Positions 15,301 to 27,000 of a stretch of 64,000 bases of DNA are shown here, one piece after another. Made by a program: the position numbers and the translations under genes. The stretch covers positions 303,524,016 through 303,588,015 of the forward strand of contig NC_080539.1 in NCBI RefSeq assembly GCF_028640845.1, written 5' to 3'. Source of the DNA: Ahaetulla prasina. Lineage: Eukaryota; Chordata; Lepidosauria; Squamata; Colubridae. Within the stretch, counting starts at the first letter, position 1; every line of letters starts with the position of its first letter. The notes beneath the pieces were generated by a model. It saw nothing but the letters and a program-made list of their open reading frames with translations, was not told where the DNA came from and did no database searches.

Positions 15301-18300
15301 TCCTATGCTGATCCATGTTTAAAAATATTTTTTATTGTATTTGTAATATAAAACCAATTCTCTTTCTAATGCTTTTTCAGTCTTTCCATGGTGTTACAGC
15401 TGCTGTAGCTAACTTCGGACTGTCTATCATTGACTCCTGTATTATTTATTGGATATCCTTTCAAAAATTGAGTCTAATGTTTCTAACTTATATCATTGCA
15501 ATATGTATCCTGGATTTTTAATGGATCGAAAAAAAACTCAACTGTAGATGTATTTGAAAAAATAGTGAACAAATAGTTACATTATCTAAAGTTCATCCTC
15601 TCTTTGTTTTTAGGATTCAGCTTTAGAAAAAACACCTTATAAAAAACTTCCTTTTTATGACCTTGTAATCCGTTAATTCGGGGTATGACTTGCTAATAAT
15701 GTGAGCAATAAAAAGAGGACCCATCTCACAAATCTGAATATCACCAGAGTTATCTCAAAGGTGCTTTTTCAAAAGTCAACTGGACTTTGTTTTTGCTTGA
15801 AGACTTTTCACTTTTCATCCAAGAAGCTTCTTCAGTTCTGACTGAATGGTGATAAAAGGAAGGATTTATATTCCTTGCAGTCATTTGGTTGTTATCACTC
15901 TTTCTGAGAGTCATTGAGGCCACTTGCACTATTTAGGTGACCCTGAGGGTACAGATAAACCTCCAAGTGTCTTCAAAGACTCTCAGAAAGAGTGCTAAAA
16001 ACCAGATGACTACAATGAATATAAATCCTTCCATTCTATATATGCTCTATATAATTGACGTTGTCCTCGTAAAACAAGTTTTATGCATCTATTCAATAAT
16101 ATGCCAAAATAAGTTTGTTTGTTTATTTATTTATTAATTTATTAATTATTTAAATTTATATACCGCCCTTCTCCAAAGTCTCAGGGCGGTGTACAGCATG
16201 AATAAAACAAATGTACAAAAAGATTAAAATACAATATATATTTAAAAATCTAATTCCATAAGCCGAGAATTTAAAATAGGAAGATAAAATTATAAAATAG
16301 CCCTGCTAAAACCCCACTAAAAACCCTCAATTAAAATTATCATTAGGCCAGCCCTGCTTGATGAAAGAAAAAAGTCTTGAGCTCGCGCTTAAAGGTCCGG
16401 AGATCGGGGAGTAAGCGTAGCCCCACGGGTAGTTCATTCCACAGGGCAGGAGCCCCCACAGAGAACGCTCTTCCCCTGGGGGCCGCCAGCCAACATTGTT
16501 TGGCTGACAGCACCCTAAGGAGGCCCTCCCTGTGAGAGCGCACAGGTCGATGGGAGGCTACTGATGGCAGTAGGTGGTTCTGTAAATATCCCGGTCCCAT
16601 GCCATGGAGTGCTTTAAAAGTGATGACCAAAACCTTGAATCGCACCCGAAAGACCACCGGCAACCAATGCAGTCTGCGCAGGAGAGGTGTTATATGGGAG
16701 CTACGAGATGCTCCCTCTATCCCCCGCGCAGCTGCATTCTGCACCAGTTGGAGCCTCCTGGTGCTCTTCAAGGGGAGCCCCATGTAGAGAGCATTGCAGT
16801 AATCCAGGCGGGAGGTAACTAGGGCATGAGTGACCGTGCATAAAGAGTTCTGGTCCAGGAAGGGACGCAACTGGCAAATCAGGCGAATCTGATAAAAAGT
16901 TCTCCTGGCGATGGCCGTCAAGTGATCTTCTAAAGACAGCCGTACATCCAGGAGAATGCCTAAGTTGCACACCAATTCCCTGGGGGCCACCAGCCGACAT
17001 TGTTTGGCTGACGGCACCCTAAGGAGGCCCTCCCTGTGAGAGTGCACAGGTCGATGGGAGGCTACTGGTGGCAGTAGCGGTCCCGTAAATATCCCGGTCC
17101 CATGCCATGGAGCGCTTTAAAGGTGATGACCAAAACCTTGAATCGCACCCGAAAGACCACCGGCAACCAATGCAGTCTGCGCAGGAGAGGTGTTATATGG
17201 GAGCTACAAGATGCTCCCTCTATCCCCCGCGCAGCCGCATTCTGCACCAGTTGGAGCCTCCTGGTGCTCTTCAAGGGGAGCCCCATGTAGAGAGCATTGC
17301 AGTAATCCAGGCGGGAGGTAACGAGGGCATGAGTGACCGTGCATAAAGAGTTCCGGTCCAGGAAGGGATGCAACTGGCAAATCAGGCGAATCTGATAAAA
17401 AGCTCTCCTGGCGATAGCCGTCAAGTGATCTTCTAAAGACAGCCGTACATCCAGGAGAACGCCTAAGTTGCGCACCAATTCCCTGGGGGCCAACGACTCG
17501 CCCCCCACAGTCAGCGATGGAATTAGCTGACTGTGCCGGGACGCTGGTATCCACAGCCACTCCATCTTGGATGGGTTGAGTCGAAGTCTGTTCGTCCCCA
17601 TCCAGACCCGAACGGCCTCAAGGCACCGGGACATCACATCGATGGCTTCGTTGGGGTGGTTCGGGGTGGAGATGTACAGCTGAGTATCATCAGTGTACAG
17701 TTGACAACTCACCCCAAAACCATGGATGATCTCCCCCAGCGGCTTCATGTAGATGTTGAACAGGAGACTGAGTTTCCCCTCTTCACGCAAGGTTAATTCA
17801 ACCTTTTGTAGAACACTGGAACATTGTGTCCAGTTTCATCTCAGGAAAGAAGTACATATGTTGCTTCGGCTCTACTAAAAAATATTTTAGATGCTCACTT
17901 CTAGTAGCTTGTTTGTTCCCTACAAGCCAATGATCAAAGGAGGAAAGTGTCTAGGCAGCATATTGTTGGCTCATTTAGCATCTGTTCCATCAGGTATCAT
18001 TTTTCATTTTGTAATGGAAAGCTAGTGTCTCTGCAGCTTTAGAACTAAGATAATCCTTCTGAACATTTCTGAAGTTTCTGTTGTGGTCAACTCTGTGGTT
18101 ATGAAGCTTATAAAACAGATATATTTTTAGAGGTGGCCCTTAGCTACACAGTTTAATAGAAAGTTTGTAATGTGCTTTTGATCACTTTGTAGAGATACTG
18201 CTCTAGGACATTCTTTCGTATCAGCTCTCCTTCGTTGATAGAGAATAAAAGTTGTGTTTACTGAGAAGTGGAATTCCGATTTGCAGAAAATGGAGCTAGC

Positions 18301-21300
18301 AATGTTGCCTTCTGCTTGGGGGGTCAGATTGCAGCAGTGACGTTTTGGGGTTCTTATCATTCTTTCTCCTATCTGTTCATTCAATATTAATTATTGCAAT
18401 TGCTTTTAGCTATGGGTCTTATGTACAGGTAGTCCTTGACTTATGACCACAATTGATCCCAAAATTTATCTTGATAAGTGAAACAGTTGTTAAGTGAATT
18501 TTGCCCCATTTTGTGACCTTTCTTGCCACAGCTGTTAAGTGAATCACTGCAGTTGTTAAGTTAATGACACAGTTGTTAAGTGAAGCCGGCTTCCCCATTG
18601 ATTTTGCTTGTCAGAAGGTCGCAAAAGGTGATCACATCATCCCAGGACACAGCAACCATCATAAATATGAGTCCGTTGCCAAGCATCCGCGAGCAATTTT
18701 GTTTACGTGAGCTTGGGGATGCTGTAATGGTGTAAGTGAGAAAAACGGACATAAGTCACTTTTGAACTGTCATTAAATGAACTGTTATAAGTTGAGGACT
18801 ATCTGCAGTTGAACTGAAATCCTGTGAATGACAAGTACTCTTCAAAGGAAAAAATAAAATCCAATACAATAAAAACATGTGAAATACATATATGTATATG
18901 AGATCTCTATATATGTACACACACACATTCACACGCTCATATAGAGAGAGAGTGACTGTGACTAGATAGCATTTTATATTAGAATAATAATGTAATAACC
19001 GGACCTATTCTTTGGGACTACAGGAAGAAAAATGTGTTCAGTAGATAGTAAAATAACAGGTCTATGCTTTCGGGTGCAATCTTTTCTCAAATCTTAATCT
19101 TAATCTTTGTAGGCATGTTTCCTGATCTCAATGCCTTTTTCTCTTTGTCTCTCTAGGCACAGAATGATCTTGCCTCCTTGGCTTTTATTCCACTGGCTTT
19201 CCTAGATACTGCCCTCTGTTGGTGGATATCCTTCTTCACTGGTTTATTTGGTGGATTTATTTGGAGCTGGGTTTTCATGGTGGGTGGCATTCTACTTTAG
19301 ATACTCTGCCTGATCTGGTTATTATTGGATTGATTCCCTAAATATAATAATCCAAGATTTCGCTCCTACCTACCTTTACTAGTGCATTTCAATTAGTGAA
19401 TTTGAAAGTGCATTCCAAAGATATTTGATTTCAGCATTCTGTTCCTTCATTCAGCATGATAAGTGTTGAATCTCAATATATCTGGAAGGCAGCAGGTTGG
19501 AGAAAGTTATAGTACTGAACAAGCCTCATTGAGCTTAGTGGACTTTTTGGGTCAAAATGGTCTACATTTCACTTCAAATCTGGTGACCAAAGAGGCTAAT
19601 GAAAACTAAATCTTTTGCAGAATAATTTACATAATCAGATGCAGTCAACAATACAGTTAGGCCCCAACGTACGACCACAATTGAGCCCAAATTTTATGTT
19701 GTTAAGTGAGAAATTTGTTAAGTGAGTTTTGCCCCATTTTATGACTTTTCTTGCTACAGTTGTTAAGTGAATCACAAGTTGTTAAATTAGTCACATGGTT
19801 GTTAAGCGAATCTGGTTTTCCCATTGACTCTGCTTGCCAGAAGGTCACAAAAGATGATCACATCATCCCAGGACACAGCAACCATCATAAATATGAGTCC
19901 GTTGCCAAGCATCCGCGAGCAATTTTGTTTACGTGACCATGGGGATGCTGCACTGGTCATAGGTGTGAAAAATGGTCATAAGTCAGTGCTTTTGTAACTT
20001 TGAACAATCACTAAACAAACTGTAGTAAGTCAAGGACTACCTGTAGTTACCATTTTTGGAAGTGCTCTTGTTGCAGTAGTAGGGTATATAACTGTAATCT
20101 GAATTTCTACAGAGTGTAAGGTAAAGGTAAAGGTAAAGGTAAAGGTAAAGGTAAAGCTAAAGGTTCTCCTCGTACATATGTGCTAGTTGTTCCCGATTCT
20201 AGGGGGTGCTCATCTCCATTTCAAAGCTGAAGACCCAGCGCTGTCCGAAGACGTCTCCATGGTTATGTGGCCGGCATGACTAAACGCCAAAAGCGCACGG
20301 AACGCTGTTACTTTCCCACCAAAGGTGGCCCCTATTTTTCTACTTGCATTGTTTACTTGCTTTCGAACTGCTAGGTTGGCAGAAGCTGGGACAAGTAACG
20401 GAGCTAACCCTGTTATGTGGCACTAGGATTCAAACCGCTGAACTGCTGACCTTTCAATCGACAAGCTCAGTGTCTTAGTCACTGAACCACCTTGTCCCCT
20501 ATCTACAGGGTGTATCCAAGCTAATTTAGGTACCCACCAGAAGTGCGGATTTTAGTAGTTGAGGTAGTTGGGAATTCTGAAATCTGCAGTTGTACATCAC
20601 TCAGTTGGGAAAGACAACCTGAGAATTTTCAACTTGGGTTGGAAAATTCCCTGTCTAAAATACTGGAAAGCTGCTGTTTGTTATTCAGCACAAGTAGTAA
20701 TAGGCTAGATGGGACATGGTCGGACTCAATAATTTGATTCAACATTGCACTAATACAACTTATTTGATTTGGGTCTTTGTGTGTTACGCAAACCCATCTA
20801 ATTATACCGATTATGTTTAAGCAAACCATGGTTTAAAATGAAGTATGAACCGATCCACTGGAAGGCAATTTACACTGTATTGGCAAAAAGGGATATGCTG
20901 TGCTCATTTTAGTAATCCTCTTCAGAGTTTTCATGTACTTGTCATTTATGCCAGAGATGGAACTCCTCTTAGCATACTTTCTGGAAAAATTGCTGAAAAC
21001 TATGTTCATAAGGACAGTACTTTATACAGGAACCATAAAGCTTGGAAATAGGGTGCCACATGACTAATCTCTGTTCTATTAGTTCAGATTTCTTGCAGGC
21101 AGGATTATTTATTATTTTTAATAGCCTTTGGAGCAATACCAGATCTAAATATCTTTAATAACATCTGTGTCAGGGATTCAAGGTGGAAACTAATAAGTGA
21201 GGCAGGGTGTAAAATAGGTAGAATATCATTCAGATTTTTGTTAGTTGTTTATTATATATATAAAGGTAAAGGTAAAGGTAAAGGTAAAGGTAAAGGTAAA

Positions 21301-23949
21301 GGTAAAGGTAAAGGTAAGTTCCCTGCACATGCGTGCTAGTAGTTTCCGACTCTAGGGGCCGTGCTCATCTCCATTTCAAAGCTGAAGAACCAGCGCTGTC
21401 CAAAGACATCTCTGTGGTCATGTGGCTGGCATGACTAAACGCTTCTGAACAGCTAGGTTGGCAGAAGCTGCGGCAGTAACGGTGTGCCATGGCAATCGTT
21501 ACATGGCACTAGAATTCAAACCACTGAGCTGCCGACCTTCTGATCGACAAGCTCAGCATCTTAGCCACTGACCCACTGCATCATTCATATATATATATGT
21601 GTGTGTGTGTGTGATCATATATATATATGTGTGTGTGTGTGTGATCATATATATTATTTCTCCAGGATTAATTGGGTAATAATATATCTGGTGATGTCAA
21701 TTAAGATCTGAAGAGAAACTAGAACATGATTATGTCATAAATGTATATATACTGAATCTTCCCTTGACTTTCTATACATATTTATCAGTTTAACTCAAAC
21801 AATGAAATTGCTGAAAACTATGTTCATAAGGACAGTACTTTATACAGGAACCATAAAGCTTGGAAATAGGGTGCCACATGACTAATCTCTATTCTATTAG
21901 TTCAGATTTCTTGCAGGCAGGATTATTTATTATTTTAATAGCCTTTGGAGCAATACCAGATCTAAATATCTTTAATAACATCTGTGTCAGGGATTCAAGG
22001 TGGAAACTAATAAGTGAGGCAGGGTGTAAAATAGGTAGAATATCATTCAGATTTTGTTAGTTGTTTATTATATATATAAAGGTAAAGGTAAAGGTAAAGG
22101 TAAAGGTTCCCCTCACACATATGTGCTAGTTGTTCCCGATTCTAGGGGGCAGTGTTCATCTCCATTTCTAAGCCAAAGAGCCAGCACTGTCCGAAGACGT
22201 CTCCGTGGTCATGTGGCTGGCATGACTAAACGCTTCTGAACAGCTAGGTTGGCAGAAGCTGCGGCAGTAACGGTGTGCCATGGCAATCGTTACATGGCAC
22301 TAGAATTCAAACCACTGAGCTGCCGACCTTCTGATCGACAAGCTCAGTGTCTTAGTCACTGAACCACCTTGTCCCCTATCTACAGGGTGTATCCAAGCTA
22401 ATTTAGGTACCCACCAGAAGTGCGGATTTTAGTAGTTGAGGTAGTAGGGTATATAACTGTAATCTGAATTTCTACAGAGTGTAAGGTAAAGGTAAAGTTC
22501 CCCTGCACATGCGTGCTAGTAGTTTCCGACTCTAGGGGCCGTGCTCATCTCCGTTTCTAAGCCGAAGAGCCAGCACTGTCCAAAGACATCTCTGTGGTCA
22601 TGTGGCTGGCATGACTAAACGCTGAAGGCGCATGGAGTGCTGTTACCTTCCCACCAAAGATGGTCCCTAGTTTTCTACTTGCATTTTTTACATGCTTTCG
22701 AACTGCTAGGTTGGCAGAAGCTGCGGCAAGTAACGGTGTGCCATGGCAATCGGTTACATGGCACTAGGAATTCAAACCACTGAGCTGCCGACCTTCTGAT
22801 CGACAAGCTCAGTGTCTTAGTCACTGAACCACCTTGTCCCCTATCTACAGGGTGTATCCAAGCCTAATTTAGGTACCCACCAGAAGTGCGGATTTTAGTA
22901 GTTGAGGTAGTTGGGAATTCTGAAATCTGCAGTTGTACATCACTCAGTTGGGAAAGACAACCTGAGAATTTTCAACTTGGGTTGGAAAATTCCCTGTCTA
23001 AAATACTGGAAAGCTGCTGTTTGTTATTCAGCACAAGTAGTAATAGGCTAGATGGGACATGGTCGGACTCAATAATTTGATTCAACATTGCACTAATACA
23101 ACTTATTTGATTTGGGGCTTTGTGTGTTACGCAAACCCATCTAATTATACCGATTATGTTTAAGCAAACCATGGTTTAAAATGAAGTATGAACCGATCCA
23201 CTGGAAGGCAATTTACACTGTATTGGCAAAAAGGGATATGCTGTGCTCATTTTAGTAATCCTCTTCAGAGTTTTCATGTACTTGTCATTTATGCCAGAGA
23301 TGGAACTCCTCTTAGCATACTTTCTGGAAAAATTGCTGAAAACTATGTTCATAAGGACAGTACTTTATACAGGAACCATAAAGCTTGGAAATAGGGTGCC
23401 ACATGACTAATCTCTATTCTATTAGTTCAGATTTCTTGCAGACAGGATTATTTGTTATTTTTAATAGCCTTTGGAGCAATACCAGATCTAAATATCTTTA
23501 ATAACATCTGTGTCAGGGATTCAAGGTGGAAACTAATAAGTGAGGCAGGGTGTAAAATAGGTAGAATATCATTCAGATTTTTGTTAGTTGTTTATTATAT
23601 ATATAAAGGTAAAGGTTCCCCTCACACATATGTGCTAGTTGTTCCCGATTCTAGGGGGTGGTGCTCATCTCCATTTCAAAGCTGAAGAACCAGCGCTGTC
23701 CAAAGACATCTCTGTGGTCATGTGGCCAGCATGACTAAACGCTTACGGAACACGGTTACTTTCCCACCAAAGGTCGTCCCTATTTTTCTACTTGCATTTT
23801 TTATGTGCTTCTGAACAGCTAGGTTGGCAGAAGTCGGGACAAGTAACGGGAGCTAACCCTGTTATGTGGCACTAGGATTCAAACCGCTGAACTGCTGACC
23901 TTTCAATCGACAAGCTCAGCATCTTAGCCACTGACCCACTGCATCATTC

Positions 23950-24007
<58 letters not shown>

Positions 24008-27000
24008 TCATATATATTATTTCTCCAGGATTAATTGGGTAATAATATATCTGGTGATGTCAATTAAGATCTGAAGAGAAACTAGAACATGATTATGTCA
24101 TAAATGTATATATACTGAATCTTCCCTTGACTTTCTATACATATTTATCAGTTTAACTCAAACAATGAAATTGCTGAAGCTTAGAAGGAATGTTGTGAAG
24201 CTCTCTCTTTATCGGCACTTCACCAATACACTCATCTTGGCAATAGCAGGTAAATCATAGAAATTATTCCTAATTTTAAAATAAACATTGTTAAACCAGA
24301 TCTCATAGGGTACTTGGCATTTGGTACTCAAGCTGTCAGGAAACATGTCCACATTTGTTTCATAAATAAATAATCATGTAAGATAAATGAAGGAGATAAA
24401 GGAAATAAAAATTTTGCCAGAAGGGAGATTAAACATTGCATTCTTATGACTTACTGATACTTGCCAATCTATTTCAAATAAAAAAAAGCTTATTTCTTAT
24501 TGTAATTCTGGGATGTAGAAATAAATATTTTTGTTATCTTAGGTTTATTGAACTGAATAATAGGAAGTTAAGGGTAAATATTTTTTGTAAAACTGTTCAT
24601 TCTTCTTGATTTTTATTTTCAATGAATAAAGAGCAAATTTCAAAGGAATCAGGCAGATGACGAGTATAATAATATGGATTGGTTATAGATGATAAAAATA
24701 ATTACATTAAAAAAATCATTGAGTTCTTCAGTTTAATCTGATTTGCTAATATTTTGCCATATGTATATGTTTTTATTTTAAAAAAACTTTTAGCATCTAT
24801 TGTTTTTATCATCTGGACAACTTTGAAATTCAGACTGATGGATTGTAAATCGGTGAGTCTATCTCTTTTCATCAGTTTTGCTAGTTAAGTAGATAGCTAG
24901 GAATTTGATAAACTTGTCTTAACTTGGAGGCAGACCTGGGTGGATATGATAGAGAATATCAACATTATAGGCTGATCTGGGAAGATTAGAATATATCATG
25001 GAAAAGTCAATGGCAAACAAAGACACTTCTTTATTGTTGCTAGGGAAAAAACATGGACATGAGCATAAAATCACTAGGAGTCAAACTTATCTTTAATTTT
25101 GCCTTGCTAAAAATGTTGGGATTTCTTTTCAAAAATGGAACTTTTTATCGTTAACAGGATTGGCAAGAGCTATGGGTTGATGATGCCATCTGGCGGCTGT
25201 TATTCTCAATGATTCTTTTTGTTATCATGATTCTTTGGAGGCCATCTGCCAACAATCAACGGTACTATACTTTATACTATATAGTATACTTTGCTTTATA
25301 ATATATATACTTTGTACTACAAATATTGGCAGATAGGGTGTAAGGCAGGGTGTCAAACTCGTGGCCCATGGAACAGATGGCGTCACACGCTGGCCACGCC
25401 CATGCCTGATTTAGCAGGGGGAAGGCGCAATACATCACATGATGATGCGAGTTTGACACCCCTGATCTAAGGCATTTGTTCATTGTTGCTCTCCAGCACT
25501 TTCTCTTTCAGCTTTAGATACTACAAACAATCTTAAATATATTGCAAGTTTAAAGAAACTGTAAAAACATTTTATATTAATCTGATGAAGCAAATAAGTA
25601 ACATTATTTGTTACTTTGCTTTCTGATAGGTTTGCTTTTTCACCATTGTCTGAAGAAGATGAGGACGATGAACAGAAAGAGCCAATGCTGAAAGAGAGTT
25701 TTGGTAAGAAAAACATATTTCTATTTTATGAATGCAATTTTTATTCTGAAAGGGAGTATCTGTAGCTTTATGTATTATCACTAGTATCCCTTTACCCCAA
25801 TTTAAATTTTTATTACATACAATTATTGCATTCTTTTGTGACACAAGGCTATTATAAGCAATTTTCTTGCATTTTTGTCCTTAAGAGATATGATTTTATT
25901 TCATGGGATGGTCTCTCCAACCTTTGTATTGGCACTGGAATTCAAGCAGCAGCTGAAAACAGTTATATTTGAGTCAGACATTTATTAAATAAACAAGACA
26001 GACTTGATTCTCACAGTATATTGAACTGTGGTTTAATGACTGCATAATACACCATTGGGTGCATCTGCATGTATTAAGTTAGGATCAGGGGTGGATTCTA
26101 CTTACTTTTACTACTGGTTCGCAATGGGAGTGCGTGCGCAGATCGCCAAATATGACATCAGGGTGGGCGGGCGGAGCCTCCCGCCACTTTTACTACCGGT
26201 TCGCAAGAACTAGAGACAACTAGGAGCAACTCACCACTGGTTAAGATCAAAATATCACATTATAATTTACCATATCATGTGAACCAGGAAACAACAAACT
26301 TCTAAAAGTTGACCATATTGTTCAGTATGTAAGAAATATATCCTTATATCTTAATGAGAGCATTTGGATATAGAATGGAACTAGAACCAGTTTATTTATT
26401 TATTTATTTATTTATTTATTTGATTTCTATACCGCCCTTCTCCCGAAGGACTCAGGGCGGTGTACAGGCAAAAATAAAACAGACAGTACAATATATAATT
26501 TAAAATGCAATTAAAAAAACTTATTTTAAAATTGGCCTGAAAATTAAAATATACAGTGAGCTAAAACCCCAATTAAAATTAGTTAATAAGAATTTTAAAA
26601 ATTTGATGAAATTCAATTTAAGACAGCCCCGTGTGAATAAAAAGATGTGTCTTCAGTTCGCGACAGATTAAAACAGGTTAAAACAGATCTCTCACTTTTT
26701 CTCACATCTCCACACAGACCTGTTTTCTCAGTGTTTGGCAGACATAGATACTGAACCTCTGTTCCTAAAGTACTCCAGTGGGCTACTCCAGTTTTGTGCA
26801 GTTTAGAAATGCCTTTGTCTCTTTGAAGATTTCTCTCATACTGATTTATTATGGCATCAGAAATAAACAGAATTGAAAACCAGATCTATAGGACCAAATA
26901 ATTTTTCCTGTGTTATTTTTCCCAGGAGTTGCCTCCACAGAAGTCCATTCCACTTTTCCATAAAACAGTAGAGTTTTTAAACCTGCTCTGAGTTTGGAAA

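Larger units (their letters stand above)
15453..24140 (+). other. TMEM87A: U12-type AT-AC intron of TMEM87A with two donors and one acceptor
   Basis: Donors ATATCCTT at 15453-15460 (after exon 12a) and 19226-19233 (after exon 12b) both match the minor-spliceosome AT-AC donor at all eight positions. The acceptor side has CCCTTGAC at 24124-24131, one base off the U12 branch consensus TCCTTRAC. Its branch A lies 10 bases before the terminal AC at 24139-24140, a distance typical for U12 introns. Reading the exons this way is the only one that gives [11 protein letters not shown] without loss. Effective intron length is ~8.7 kb from 12a or ~4.9 kb from 12b. Confidence 0.88.
20077..24180 (+). repeat. 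Recent nested tandem duplications inside the U12 intron
   Basis: 20543-21050 recurs at 22886-23393 with an offset of 2343 bases and almost no difference (GGGTCTTT at ~20770 against GGGGCTTT at ~23113). 20985-21290 recurs from ~21806. 20499-20568 recurs at 22376-22445 and again from ~22841. 20078-20116 recurs at ~22446-22486. 21640-21812 matches ~24003-24177. All copies are in direct orientation. At least three duplication or exchange events are needed. A false duplication made by genome assembly is an alternative explanation. Confidence 0.85.

Noticed and set aside
20113..21315. GGTAAA arrays as possible CRISPR or telomere-like repeats
   Set aside because: A pure hexamer with no spacers, attached to SINE tails; the unit is not TTAGGG.
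20543..23394. Identical small open frames in each duplicated block (64 and 68 codons)
   Set aside because: They are repeated because the DNA is duplicated. No domain, no splice context, no protein-like composition.
20440..23944. tRNA-like A- and B-box sequences on the minus strand
   Set aside because: They are heads of SINE copies with tails and bodies; no complete cloverleaf could be supported, so no tRNA genes are called.
24141..24152. Exon 13 starting after ATCAG with an ordinary AG acceptor
   Set aside because: That start would delete conserved IFIS residues and leave no matching GT donor after exon 12b, whereas the AT-AC reading fits the frame and the protein exactly.
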